DNA of 64,000 nucleotides, from assembly GCA_944389505.1 (NCBI GenBank), contig CALXMP010000004.1, forward strand, positions 145,684 through 209,683. Direction: 5' to 3'. Shown here piece after piece: positions 18,385 through 26,947 of the stretch. Position 1 is the first letter of the stretch; each line of letters starts with the position of its first letter. The stretch is from an uncultured Spirochaetaceae bacterium (lineage in GTDB: Bacteria > Spirochaetota > Spirochaetia > Sphaerochaetales > Sphaerochaetaceae). The notes under the pieces were generated by a model. It searched no databases. It had not been told where the DNA came from and saw nothing but the letters and a program-made list of their open reading frames with translations. Position numbers and translations under genes: made by a program.

Positions 18385-19839
18385 TTATCTTTTCCAGAAT
18401 GAGTATGTGAATATCGAGTAGACGGTAAAAAGCTCAAGACGTCCGACAAGCATCAGGAATGAGAATACCCAGAGGGCCCAGTCAGGGAATACATCGAATG
18501 TCATCGACATTCCGATGCCTCCAAGCCCTATTCCGATATTCCCAAGGCAAAGTATAACAGATGTGAAGCAGGTCAGAAAATCGAGATCGGCAAGTGAGAT
18601 GATCGCAGTACCGATAAGCATCGTGAGAAGATACACACCTACGAATCCTGCTATCGATGAGGCCGTTGACGGCTCAACCTTTATGTTTCCGAGCTTTACC
18701 GAGCAGACAGCATTCGGATGGATGCGCTTGACCATCTCATTATGTCCGAGTTTGAAGAGCGTCCCGACTCTTATGACCTTTATGCCGCCTCCAGCACTGC
18801 CGGCGCATCCTCCGACAAAGCATGTGAGGAGGATGAGAATCTGGGAGAACATCGGCCATGCTGTATAGTCAGAAGCACTGAATCCCGTGGTCGTTATGAA
18901 CGATACTATATGGAAGGCTGCCTGCCTGAATGATTCCGAGAAAGTGCTGTAAACGCCGCGTGAGAAGAGCTGTATCGCAGCAAGCAGCGAGAAAAGCCCG
19001 ATTATCCCAAGATAGAGCCTGAGCTCTCCATCTTCCGTCACTTTGCGGAACTCCCTCTTGAGTATGAAGAAATACAGTGAGAAGTTCGCGCCTGCAAGGA
19101 TCATGAAGATGATGCAGACCCATTCAATGTATGCACTATGATAGCCGCCTATGGACGCATTCAATGGAGCGAATCCCGCAGCTCCCATCGTTCCGAACAT
19201 GACCGTGAACGCATTGAAGAGGTCCAGTCCTCCGAAAAGAAGCAGCACGACCTGGAGCATCGAGATTCCTATGTAGATACCCCACAAGGACATAGCTGTA
19301 CGCTGTATCGTCGGTGTAAGCTTTGACTTTGTTGGCCCGACCGACTCTGCTCCCACAAGTGCTGTTCCCTTCACTCCGAAGATCGGCAGGACAGCGATGA
19401 AGAGGACAACGACGCCCATGCCTCCAAGCCAGTTCGTGAGATTGCGCCAGAAAAGGAGAGACATATCCTGTATCTCGATATCAGGCATCGCAGTCGCCCC
19501 TGTTGTCGTGAATCCGGACATTATCTCGAAATAGCAGGCTGCATAGCTCCTCATCGAATCGGTGAAGTAGATGGGAAGAGCCCCGAACGCTGTCATGATC
19601 ACCCACGTCAGCGTAACAATCAGCATGCTCTCCCTCGCCCCTATCCTGAGCTCCTTCTGCTTTCTGGTGAGGATTATGCAGAAAATGGAGAATGCTAGCA
19701 TTATCGCCATCGTAAGCAGGAAGGCCTCAAGCGACTCCGGCTCATCGTAGTAAACAGCAAGAGCAACAGGCACGAGGAGTATCAGCGCCACGAAGAGCAT
19801 TATATATGCCAGGAAGCGGAATACAGATGCTATATTCAT
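18385..19839 (-). CDS. trkH: Potassium uptake channel TrkH
   Basis: 484 residues of the TrkH/KtrB superfamily, with four membrane-pore-membrane repeats. Filter-like turns can be seen at SGFTTTGATAMPD, GTMGAAGFAPLN, ITTTGFSASDY and CLGNIGIGLGG. It forms the K+ channel that is gated by TrkA. The ATG overlaps the trkA stop by 4 bases (ATGA). Confidence 0.94.
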   Translation of the reverse strand: MNIASVFRFLAYIMLFVALILLVPVALAVYYDEPESLEAFLLTMAIMLAFSIFCIILTRKQKELRIGARESMLIVTLTWVIMTAFGALPIYFTDSMRSYAACYFEIMSGFTTTGATAMPDIEIQDMSLLFWRNLTNWLGGMGVVVLFIAVLPIFGVKGTALVGAESVGPTKSKLTPTIQRTAMSLWGIYIGISMLQVVLLLFGGLDLFNAFTVMFGTMGAAGFAPLNASIGGYHSAYIEWVCIIFMILAGANFSLYFFILKREFRKVTEDGELRLYLGIIGLFSLLAAIQLFSRGVYSTFSESFRQAAFHIVSFITTTGFSASDYTAWPMFSQILILLTCFVGGCAGSAGGGIKVIRVGTLFKLGHNEMVKRIHPNAVCSVKLGNIKVEPSTASSIAGFVGVYLLTMLIGTAIISLADLDFLTCFTSVILCLGNIGIGLGGIGMSMTFDVFPDWALWVFSFLMLVGRLELFTVYSIFTYSFWKR

Positions 19840-21212
19840 TGCTTCTCCGCTCCATGGGAGGAAAAGAGATCCTGGACGAAATCAAAATTCTGATGCGTCG
19901 ATGCAACGAGGAGCGTATCCCCCTCGGAGAATGCATAGGATCCATCAGGAATGAAGTTGTTCCCGGCAGCGCTCTTTACGCCCGCGATGATGGCCTTTCC
20001 CTTGAGGCTGACATCTGAGAGCTTTCTGCCGATATACCTGAAATCAGGGCTTACGGCGTACTCATAGACCTCAAGATCGCCATCGAAGATGCTATGGAGC
20101 GATTGAATGCCCGCACCTCTGAGATACTTTGTTATCGTATCGACCGTCGCATCAGTTATCGAGATTGCCGCATCTATATCCATCGCTTCAGCAAGCTGCA
20201 GATAGTTGTTGTTTGTCTTTATCAGAGCGATTGACCGCCTTACGCCGATACGTTTAGCGTAGCTTGCCACGATTATATTAAGCTCATCATTCTCCGTAAT
20301 CGCGACGATAAGATCATAGGAGCCGATTCTCTCCTCATCCCAGAAGGCCTCGTCGGTTATCGAGCCATTGAGGACAAGAAGACCGGGGAAATCAGAGACG
20401 AACTTTTCGCAGACATCTGCCGATTTATCAATCAGAGTGATGCGCTTGAGCTCATACTCATCCATCTGGGTGAACATGTAGTTCGCGATGCGGGTTCCGC
20501 CTACGATTGCTATCCTGAAGAGTTTGTCATCGATGATCTCTGTTATGGATCTGAGCGTATCATTGGACTCATCGTCGTCTACGATTATCGCGACCTCGTC
20601 CCCTTCCCTTATCACAGTATCGCCGCTCGGGGTGAATACATGGCCCTTGCGCCTCACTCCGGGAAGGACGTACCGTCCGGGGATTTCCTTCCTTATATCC
20701 GCAAGCGTCTTGCCTGTGAATGGTCCGTTGGTCCTGACCTTCCTTGTGAACATAACGAACTGCGCATCGGGGAAATACTCGAAATCACGGAAAACACCAG
20801 TCTCAAGGATACCTGTTATCCTGGACGCAGCCTCCTGCTCCGGATTTACAATATGGCTGATGCCGAGAATGGCTGTATCGAGCCCACCGCGCCCAAGGTA
20901 GCTTATTGCCCTTATCGCCGCAATCGTCTGCTTGACCTTAGGGAACTCAGCCGCGACTATACCGCAGGAGACGAGATTTGTCTCATCGCTATCGGTAACG
21001 GAGATGACAGCATCGGCATCCTCACACCCTGCCTCTTTGAGCATATCAAGATCGGTAGCCGAGCCACAGACCGCCAGGCAATCCAGTTTCGCAACCGCTG
21101 CTGCACAGCGTTCCGATGATGCATCGAGGAATACGACCTGCTTCTTCTCCTCAATGAGATGGCGAGCAAGACGGAGACCTCTTCTGCCAGCACCGAATAT
21201 AACAACTTTCAC
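19836..21212 (-). CDS. trkA: Trk system regulatory subunit TrkA
   Basis: 458 residues with two RCK modules in tandem. NAD-binding Rossmann motifs are FGAGRRGLRLA (about 5-15) and IVGGTRIANYMF (about 235-246), each followed by a C-terminal RCK_C ligand domain. It is a cytoplasmic gating ring on TrkH. The start codon is GTG at 21212, preceded by GGAGG. Confidence 0.95.
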   Translation of the reverse strand: MKVVIFGAGRRGLRLARHLIEEKKQVVFLDASSERCAAAVAKLDCLAVCGSATDLDMLKEAGCEDADAVISVTDSDETNLVSCGIVAAEFPKVKQTIAAIRAISYLGRGGLDTAILGISHIVNPEQEAASRITGILETGVFRDFEYFPDAQFVMFTRKVRTNGPFTGKTLADIRKEIPGRYVLPGVRRKGHVFTPSGDTVIREGDEVAIIVDDDESNDTLRSITEIIDDKLFRIAIVGGTRIANYMFTQMDEYELKRITLIDKSADVCEKFVSDFPGLLVLNGSITDEAFWDEERIGSYDLIVAITENDELNIIVASYAKRIGVRRSIALIKTNNNYLQLAEAMDIDAAISITDATVDTITKYLRGAGIQSLHSIFDGDLEVYEYAVSPDFRYIGRKLSDVSLKGKAIIAGVKSAAGNNFIPDGSYAFSEGDTLLVASTHQNFDFVQDLFSSHGAEKQ

Positions 21213-21245
21213 AGATAATCCTCCACGAAATCGTGCTTATTAGGC

Positions 21246-21274
21246 ATTCTAGACAAAAACCCATGATTAGTGAA
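21246..21274 (-). promoter_or_regulatory. Likely trkAH promoter
   Basis: Minus strand TTCACT (21274-21269), 17 bases, TAGAAT (21251-21246), 34 bases upstream of the trkA GTG. Confidence 0.45.
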
Positions 21275-21308
21275 TAAGAAACCTGCATCGCTTTTTTGCC
21301 CAGAGTTA

Positions 21309-21337
21309 TTGACGCACTTAATACTTTCTGCTAAATT
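21309..21337 (+). promoter_or_regulatory. Promoter of tRNA-Thr
   Basis: TTGACG (21309-21314), 17 bases, TAAATT (21332-21337), about 25 bases before the mature tRNA 5' end. Confidence 0.6.
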
Positions 21338-21361
21338 CCTTTCCGTTGCTGAAAAGCACTT

Positions 21362-21435
21362 GCCGCCTTAGCTCAGCTGGCCAGAGCACGTGACTTGTAA
21401 TCTCGGGGTCGTTGGTTCGAATCCGACAGGCGGCT
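21362..21435 (+). tRNA. tRNA-Thr (anticodon TGT)
   Basis: Cloverleaf folded by eye: 7-bp acceptor GCCGCCT/AGGCGGC, D-arm with GCTC/GAGC, anticodon arm CGTGA-CTTGTAA-TCTCG with TGT at positions 34-36, T-arm GTTGG-TTCGAAT-CCGAC, discriminator T. The anticodon stem has one T-T mismatch in the middle. CCA is not encoded. A strong terminator follows at once. Confidence 0.95.
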
Positions 21436-21445
21436 AGCAGATCTA

Positions 21446-21479
21446 CCAGATAGTTCCCAAAGGAATTATCTGGTTTTTT
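21446..21479 (+). terminator. Terminator of tRNA-Thr
   Basis: CCAGATAGTTCC-CAAA-GGAATTATCTGG stem (one mismatch region) followed by TTTTTT at 21474-21479. It is 10 bases after the tRNA. Confidence 0.85.
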
Positions 21480-21512
21480 CATTCTTGCATTCTGCTGCAC
21501 AGTAAGCTAGGC

Positions 21513-21518
21513 TATAAT
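21513..21518 (+). promoter_or_regulatory. -10 box next to the lipoprotein start
   Basis: A perfect TATAAT ends 7 bases before the ATG at 21526, so the transcript should begin at or next to that ATG. A second ATG at 21538 has its own GGAGG. Confidence 0.55.
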
Positions 21519-21525
21519 TCCAGAA

Positions 21526-21918
21526 ATGGAGGCACGAATGAGGCATATTCCAGTTCTGGTAGCAATCCTTCTTGTATTAGCCATCATTTCAGGATGCAGC
21601 GCAAACGGTAATGCGCTCCCGGTCCCATCCGCAATGGTAGGTTCATGGTATGACAGCAACAGCGGCTCAACGGTCAGTGCAACCGAGGATAACATAATCC
21701 TGCATATATCGGACGTATCGACCCTTCCAAGCTACAACTTCAGAAGCATGATTGAGTCAGCTCCTCAGGCATATAATGTGAGCGGCAATGAGTCATCGCT
21801 CTCAATCCGCCTTGCGGGAATGCATGATTCAGGATACTTCTTCACAGTAGATAGAGATACGCTAAGGCTCAGGATTACGGCAGGAACAAGCATAACTCTG
21901 ACATTCGAAAGGCAATAG
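21526..21918 (+). CDS. Small lipoprotein
   Basis: 130 residues from ATG 21526, or 126 from ATG 21538. The later ATG has GGAGG seven bases upstream; the earlier sits 7 bases after a TATAAT and would be leaderless. Both give a type II signal peptide with hydrophobic core LVAILLVLAIISG and lipobox ISGC, so the mature protein is a lipid-anchored domain of about 105 residues, beta-rich. No known domain is recognised. It is convergent with the leucine-rich repeat gene, three bases away. Confidence 0.75.
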   Translation: MEARMRHIPVLVAILLVLAIISGCSANGNALPVPSAMVGSWYDSNSGSTVSATEDNIILHISDVSTLPSYNFRSMIESAPQAYNVSGNESSLSIRLAGMHDSGYFFTVDRDTLRLRITAGTSITLTFERQ

Positions 21919-21921
21919 GTA

Positions 21922-23007
21922 TCAGAAATAACCGTTGTAGACTATCCTGTTCTTCATGTGCCTGGCCTGCAGGAATACATCGGCAGCGCTGCCACGGTCC
22001 ACATGCATCTCCCTGATGCTGTCAGCTCCATCAAATGCCATCATGTCGATATTAACAAGCGACAGAGGAAGGGAAACGGCTCCGATGCTGGAACCTGCAA
22101 AGACTTCCCTGCCGATTGAGGTAATACCGGAGGGAAGCTGTACGCACATTATCGATGCATCCCGGAATGCCTCGTCAGCAATCGATGATGTCCCCTGCGG
22201 AACTGTGTACATGATAGCCTTTCTTGCTGAAGGATATGCAAGAAGCGTTCCAGAAGATGAGAACAGGACACCATCGACTGACCGGTAATGGGTATTGGAT
22301 CTATCGACATTGATGCTTTCAAGGCCTTTTGCATTATCTTCAAGCCCCTTTTTCACCGAGCCCGGCACGGAGAGCATCCGGAGATTGGAGGAGAATCCAG
22401 AGCATATCTCCTCAACTCCATCGGGAATTGAGTATGATACCGAGTGCTTTGCTGCAGGATAGAAAACAAGCTTCTTTCCTTTGAAAAGAACTCCCTCCGA
22501 TACTTTCATTGACTTCATATCCCCTTCCTGCACAATCTCTTCAAGAGCAGGAAGCGAAGCAGGATTGACTGAAAATGATGACAGCTGACCTGAAACATAG
22601 ATTCTATTCAGTGATACTGCTGACTGGAACGCTGTCTCTTCAACAGAGCTCACAGAAGATGGAAGCACGAATCCATCTCCCTGGTGCTTCGGAGGATAGA
22701 AGAGCAATGTCTTTTTGCCGCCATCATAAAGGACGCCATCGACCGATGAGAGTCTCTTACCGGAAACCTCAACAGCCGCCATATTCCTCCAGGTGGAAAA
22801 TGCCTGAGGATTGATTGCCTCGACAGACGGCGGAAGGATCAGTTTCTCCACCTTATTGGATTTCCTAAGAAACTGGACACCTATCTGCACGATCCTGTAG
22901 CCATCAATCTCCTCAGGCACCGTTACGGCAGTGTCCGATCCTGTATATTTTGAAACCTCAGCGATTCCTTTACCTGTTCTCTTTATCTCAAAGTCACCAG
23001 CGCGCAT
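21922..23007 (-). CDS. BspA-type leucine-rich repeat protein
   Basis: 361 residues of LRR_5 (BspA/TpLRR) repeats, with units of the form V-x-L-P-x-x-x-x-x-I-x-x-x-A-F. The first 25 residues carry a short beta region (ITKY-like VSKYTGSD, then VTVPEEIDGYRIVQIG), which is the usual N-cap of such proteins. No signal peptide is visible, unlike surface-exposed BspA. I chose ATG 23007; a weak -10 (TACCAT) ends 6 bases upstream, and no ribosome binding site is seen. An in-frame ATG at 23025 is the alternative. Confidence 0.75.
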   Translation of the reverse strand: MRAGDFEIKRTGKGIAEVSKYTGSDTAVTVPEEIDGYRIVQIGVQFLRKSNKVEKLILPPSVEAINPQAFSTWRNMAAVEVSGKRLSSVDGVLYDGGKKTLLFYPPKHQGDGFVLPSSVSSVEETAFQSAVSLNRIYVSGQLSSFSVNPASLPALEEIVQEGDMKSMKVSEGVLFKGKKLVFYPAAKHSVSYSIPDGVEEICSGFSSNLRMLSVPGSVKKGLEDNAKGLESINVDRSNTHYRSVDGVLFSSSGTLLAYPSARKAIMYTVPQGTSSIADEAFRDASIMCVQLPSGITSIGREVFAGSSIGAVSLPLSLVNIDMMAFDGADSIREMHVDRGSAADVFLQARHMKNRIVYNGYF

Positions 23008-23053
23008 GATGCGATGGTAGCACACACAACCGTCAATGGCGAGTATGCCAACG

Positions 23054-23662
23054 CTATTTGATCGCTTCCATCAAAAGCCATGGTCCATGCGCATTAACTA
23101 TGGATACTTCCGTAAAACCGGCATCAAGGAGTGCGTCGGAAAGGTCGGAAGGAGTCCTTACATTGATATGCTCCGAACCAAGTACCCATCCCGGTGCATC
23201 GCCCCTGTCTGAAAGCTCCGATGCGATATAGAACACGCCGCCAGGCTTCAGCACCCTGCATATCTCCCTGAAGGCACTGTGGATATCATCCCAATAGATC
23301 ACTGTATCTGCAGCAAGGACCACATCATAAGCCTCACTATCGAATGGAAGATCATCTGCCGGCGCTGTCATGATTGTGCACCTGTCCCTATATACCGATG
23401 TCCGCTTTAGCGCTACAGCCACGCTTTCTGCAGAGATATCCGCTCCATCGGCTCTGGTACATCCCCTCTTCAGAAGCTCTCTTATATACAGTCCGGAGCC
23501 ACAGCCGATATCGAGAACGGAACCAGCCTTCTCCATACCAGATGATGCAAGAACCCATGAACGGAACGGACGGTGCCAGATATCCATCAGGGAAAGGACG
23601 ATTCTTCCCGATAATCCATGGGGCTTTCTGCACTGAAGGATGTACTTTGTCTTTAACATCAT
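23054..23662 (-). CDS. Class I SAM-dependent methyltransferase
   Basis: 202 residues. Motif I VLDIGCGSGLYIREL (about 51-65), then DGADIS, the DDLPFDSEAYDVVLAAD post-II motif, and LKPGGVFYIASE. This is the Methyltransf_11 type. The substrate is not indicated. It is divergent from pta, and the 64-base gap holds TATAAT-like boxes for both directions. Confidence 0.8.
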   Translation of the reverse strand: MMLKTKYILQCRKPHGLSGRIVLSLMDIWHRPFRSWVLASSGMEKAGSVLDIGCGSGLYIRELLKRGCTRADGADISAESVAVALKRTSVYRDRCTIMTAPADDLPFDSEAYDVVLAADTVIYWDDIHSAFREICRVLKPGGVFYIASELSDRGDAPGWVLGSEHINVRTPSDLSDALLDAGFTEVSIVNAHGPWLLMEAIK

Positions 23663-23726
23663 CGGAAACAGGATTATATTATAAAGGGTAATTATAACAA
23701 ACGGATAATCCTAAGGAGTGATTGCG

Positions 23727-24728
23727 ATGACATTTGCTGAAAAGATGAAGGGTCTTGCTAGAGAAGCTGGCAAGCATCTCGTACTTGCAGAGGGTCTTGA
23801 GCCAAGAACAGTAAAGGCTGCAAGGATGATTATGGACGAGAAGATCGCAAAGTCTGTCACGCTTGTAGGCAGGACAGATGAGGTAAAGGACAATGCTGCG
23901 AAGCTCGGTGTCTCTCTTGATGGTATTGATATCAGCGATCCGGAGACAAGCGAGAAGAAGGCAGAGTTCGCACATGAGTACTATGAGCTCAGGAAGCATA
24001 AGGGAATGACAGAGGAGCAGGCAGCTTCCGATATTCTCGATCCTCTCAGATGGAGCGCAATGCTTGTCCACCTCGGATACGCAGATGCGATGGTTGCAGG
24101 CGCAGAATCAACAACAGCGAATGTCCTCAGGGCAGCACTTACAATCATAAAGACAAAGCCTGGCATCAAGAGCGCATCATCATGCTTTGTCATGGCAACC
24201 GACAAGAAGGAATTTGGAGTAAACGGCTCTCTCATCTTTGCTGACTGCGCAACGATTCCTAACCCGACTTCCGAGCAGCTTGCTGAGATCGCAGAGGAAG
24301 CAGCTAACAGCTGCCGCGTCTTCCTTGGCGCAGAGCCTGTTGTATCGCTCCTCTCCTATTCCACAAAGGGATCTGCAAAGGGTGAGCTGATCGACAAGGT
24401 CACAACAGCACTCTCACTTGTAAAGGCAAAGTGCCCGGATCTCAAGATTGATGGAGAGCTCCAGCTCGATGCATCAATCGTTCCATCCGTTGCTGCTCTC
24501 AAGGCCAAGGGATCCGATGTTGCTGGACATGCGAATACGCTTGTATTCCCTGACCTTCAGGCTGGGAATATCGGATACAAACTCGTACAGCGCTTTGCTG
24601 GAGCCGAGGCATATGGCCCGATCCTCCAGGGATTCGCAAAGCCTGTATCAGACCTCTCCAGAGGATGCTCTGCCGAGGATATCGTGGTCACATCCGCAAT
24701 CACGCTCGCACAGGCAGCAACAGTTTAA
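23727..24728 (+). CDS. pta: Phosphate acetyltransferase
   Basis: 333 residues, short Pta form without the N-terminal DRTGG domain. It converts acetyl-CoA plus phosphate to acetyl phosphate in acetate fermentation. Recognised stretches include EGLEPRTVKAA, DPLRWSAMLVHLGYADAMVAGA (conserved Arg and Asp around the active site), SSCFVMATDKKEFG and GHANTLVFPDLQAGNIGYKL. The ATG at 23727 is 8 bases after AAGGAG; the in-frame GTG at 23718 overlaps that site and is less likely. No ackA is in the window. Confidence 0.96.
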   Translation: MTFAEKMKGLAREAGKHLVLAEGLEPRTVKAARMIMDEKIAKSVTLVGRTDEVKDNAAKLGVSLDGIDISDPETSEKKAEFAHEYYELRKHKGMTEEQAASDILDPLRWSAMLVHLGYADAMVAGAESTTANVLRAALTIIKTKPGIKSASSCFVMATDKKEFGVNGSLIFADCATIPNPTSEQLAEIAEEAANSCRVFLGAEPVVSLLSYSTKGSAKGELIDKVTTALSLVKAKCPDLKIDGELQLDASIVPSVAALKAKGSDVAGHANTLVFPDLQAGNIGYKLVQRFAGAEAYGPILQGFAKPVSDLSRGCSAEDIVVTSAITLAQAATV

Positions 24729-24748
24729 GCCGTGGCTTAACATTATGG

Positions 24749-24777
24749 GCAGGACTTCATCAGAGGTCCTGCTTTTT
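24749..24777 (+). terminator. Terminator of pta, inside the end of rsmA
   Basis: GCAGGAC (24749-24755) pairs with GTCCTGC (24766-24772), followed by TTTTT (24773-24777). The right arm and U run are also the last codons of convergent rsmA. Confidence 0.8.
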
Positions 24778-25608
24778 CATTGCCCTGAAAAGAGAAAGCA
24801 AGATAGGAGTATCCAGAACCTCTGCTCTCTCGCCACCTGTCAGACCCGCAGAAGCGAACGCAGCCTCCATGCTGTCACGCGAGAACTGCCTGGAAGAGAG
24901 TATATTATTCCGGATGGTCTTCCGCCGCTGCCCGAAAAGCACACGGATAAATGCAAGGAACCCATCCCTCTCATCATCATCCACATAGGATTCCTTCCTC
25001 CTCATTACTATGACGGCGCTATCAACGCGCGGGGCGGGGAAGAATGATCCTGCCTTTATCGTAAATGGAACTGTATTGTCATAGTCGAGCTGCGTAAGGA
25101 CGGAGAATGAGGAGTAATCCTCAGAGCCGGGCTTAGCCATCATCCTCAGCGCGACCTCCTTCTGCAGCGTGAAGACCATCATAGGAGGAAGACATCTTCT
25201 CTCAATCAGCCTGGCTATGATCTCCGATCCTACATTATATGGAAGATTGCCCATTACCCTGTCCGCATCAAACGGGATTGAGAAGAGCGTCTCAAGGGCA
25301 TCACCCTCAATAAGTGTGAAATCCTCATCCGGAAAAGCCTTATCACGGAGCACTGAGGCAAATCCATGATCGATCTCGAATGCCTTCACAGCAACCCCCG
25401 CCTTAAGCAGAAGATGGGTTATGGCACCAAGCCCCGGACCGATCTCCCAGACATCCATCCCTGGACTGACCATGGCAGCAGATACAATCCTCGCCCTTGC
25501 CTCCGGATTGATAAGGAAGTTCTGCCCGAACTTCTTCGTCATGGCAAGCCCGTTCTCCGAAAGCACCGCTGAGATTTCATTTATGCTGCTGTAGTTGAGA
25601 TTCCACAT
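24760..25608 (-). CDS. rsmA: 16S rRNA dimethyladenosine transferase RsmA (KsgA)
   Basis: About 282 residues. Motifs: KKFGQNFLINPEAR, the SAM loop EIGPGLGAITHLLL, DALE, NLPYNVGSEI (motif IV), and FFPAPRVDSAVI. It dimethylates two adjacent adenines in the 3' helix of 16S rRNA late in 30S assembly. I took ATG 25608 (MWNLNYSS) rather than 25647, which lies deeper in comEC; even so it overlaps comEC by 32 bases. Confidence 0.94.
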   Translation of the reverse strand: MWNLNYSSINEISAVLSENGLAMTKKFGQNFLINPEARARIVSAAMVSPGMDVWEIGPGLGAITHLLLKAGVAVKAFEIDHGFASVLRDKAFPDEDFTLIEGDALETLFSIPFDADRVMGNLPYNVGSEIIARLIERRCLPPMMVFTLQKEVALRMMAKPGSEDYSSFSVLTQLDYDNTVPFTIKAGSFFPAPRVDSAVIVMRRKESYVDDDERDGFLAFIRVLFGQRRKTIRNNILSSRQFSRDSMEAAFASAGLTGGERAEVLDTPILLSLFRAMKKQDL

Positions 25609-26908
25609 AACGAACAGAGGATAAACGATAGGCAATATCGATGGCAATCAGCGATAGGGATATAATCGCAAGCACGATATACCCTGAATAGTCTTCAGAT
25701 ACCGGGAACAATGCCGAGACGCTGAAGAATATCTCGATACCGCTATACACGGTCTCAAGAACCGTTCCGAATGGTGGAAAAAGAAGCGTTATTATCGAAA
25801 GCCCCATATACAGCGATATCAGCACCGATGCGATGAACGATGTGAATACCGTTCCAAGCTGGTAGCATCCGAAGACATCCAGCGTCAGCGGAACAGAGAA
25901 AAGCAATGCAGCCATCGATGCAGCGAATGAGGAGGACAGAGACTTCGGAACAGGCAGAATAAGCCTGATTCCCCTATCAATCGGCCCGGAGAGCATGAAT
26001 ATCCCTCCCAATGATATAAATGAATAAACTGAGCCTAAATCGGAACATGAATAAGGGAATATTATCTGAAGAATCAGGAAAGAAAGCAGGAATGCTGTAT
26101 CGCGGTCTTCCGCATACTCCAGAGAGAATCTGAAGATAAGCGCTCTGACCAGTGAGGGCCTCCATCCGGAGAGGAAGGAGAAGAGTACGAGGAATATGCT
26201 GATAAAACGCATCCTGAATGGCAGGGGAAGGAAGAAAAGGGAGAATGAGATCATCGACGAAAGTATAGACAGGTGCATTCCCGAGAGTGCAAGCACATGC
26301 ATAAGCCCTGCTTCCGCGGCATCTTCGGAGAGACTGAAGACACCTCTTTCACCATAGCCAAGGAGGAGCCTCATTCCAAGCTCTCCTGCCTCACCCGATG
26401 CCCTGAGTCTGGTACGGATAAGGTCGACAGCCCTGTTACGCAGGCTCTGGATCTCCGGGCTCTGATGGAGAGTTATCGAATATGCGCTGAAGACGGGACC
26501 GGAGAATGATCCATGGACCGATATGCCATCACCATAGCGCACATCGGAGTTGTCCGATGAGATATATACAGTACCTGAGGCGGAAAAGAGCGCATTGCCA
26601 TCTCCCGCAGCATATGCCTGCATCATGAAACCACCTCTCCTTCCCTTCTTCATTGCACTATCCTGCAAGGCCTTCCCATATAGCACGGTGACGTATCCGT
26701 GGTCACAATCCACAGAGATACTCCCCGGAGCCTCCATCAGCAGGAGAAAGGCAAGAAGAACGGCGAGCATGCATGCCGCAGGTCTATGCAATGAGAGCCA
26801 TGCAAGAATGATTACCGAGCATATCGGGATGACGGCAAGGGGTCTTGCGAATACCCAGGGAATGAAGTGATGAAGATAAAGAAAAAGCGTCACCAGTGCG
26901 TAGCTCAT
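25577..26908 (-). CDS. ComEC/Rec2 competence-domain membrane protein
   Basis: 443 residues. N-terminal helices are followed by an OB-like region (about 60-150), then the Competence domain with many helices, including the family motif GLMHVLALSGMHLSIL and the W-R-P-S-L-V-R-A segment. It should form the inner membrane channel for DNA uptake. The C-terminal metallo-beta-lactamase nuclease domain of full ComEC is missing, so this is a short form. The start at 26908 falls inside a terminator-like hairpin, so expression may be low or conditional. Confidence 0.85.
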   Translation of the reverse strand: MSYALVTLFLYLHHFIPWVFARPLAVIPICSVIILAWLSLHRPAACMLAVLLAFLLLMEAPGSISVDCDHGYVTVLYGKALQDSAMKKGRRGGFMMQAYAAGDGNALFSASGTVYISSDNSDVRYGDGISVHGSFSGPVFSAYSITLHQSPEIQSLRNRAVDLIRTRLRASGEAGELGMRLLLGYGERGVFSLSEDAAEAGLMHVLALSGMHLSILSSMISFSLFFLPLPFRMRFISIFLVLFSFLSGWRPSLVRALIFRFSLEYAEDRDTAFLLSFLILQIIFPYSCSDLGSVYSFISLGGIFMLSGPIDRGIRLILPVPKSLSSSFAASMAALLFSVPLTLDVFGCYQLGTVFTSFIASVLISLYMGLSIITLLFPPFGTVLETVYSGIEIFFSVSALFPVSEDYSGYIVLAIISLSLIAIDIAYRLSSVRYVESQLQQHK

Positions 26909-26934
26909 ATATTATATACGCAGCAGATGACGCT
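26884..26934 (-). terminator. Long terminator-like hairpin after the phosphohexomutase gene
   Basis: Outer arms AAGCGTCA/TGACGCTT (26884-26891, 26927-26934) and inner arms TGCGTA/TACGCA enclose an AT-rich loop. On the minus strand a TTTTTC run follows. The loop contains a TATAAT and the comEC ATG. Confidence 0.6.
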
Positions 26935-26947
26935 TTATGACAGTCCA

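Noticed and set aside
24726..24739. Small palindrome TAAGCC-GT-GGCTTA at the pta stop
   Set aside because: No U run follows; the real terminator is just downstream.
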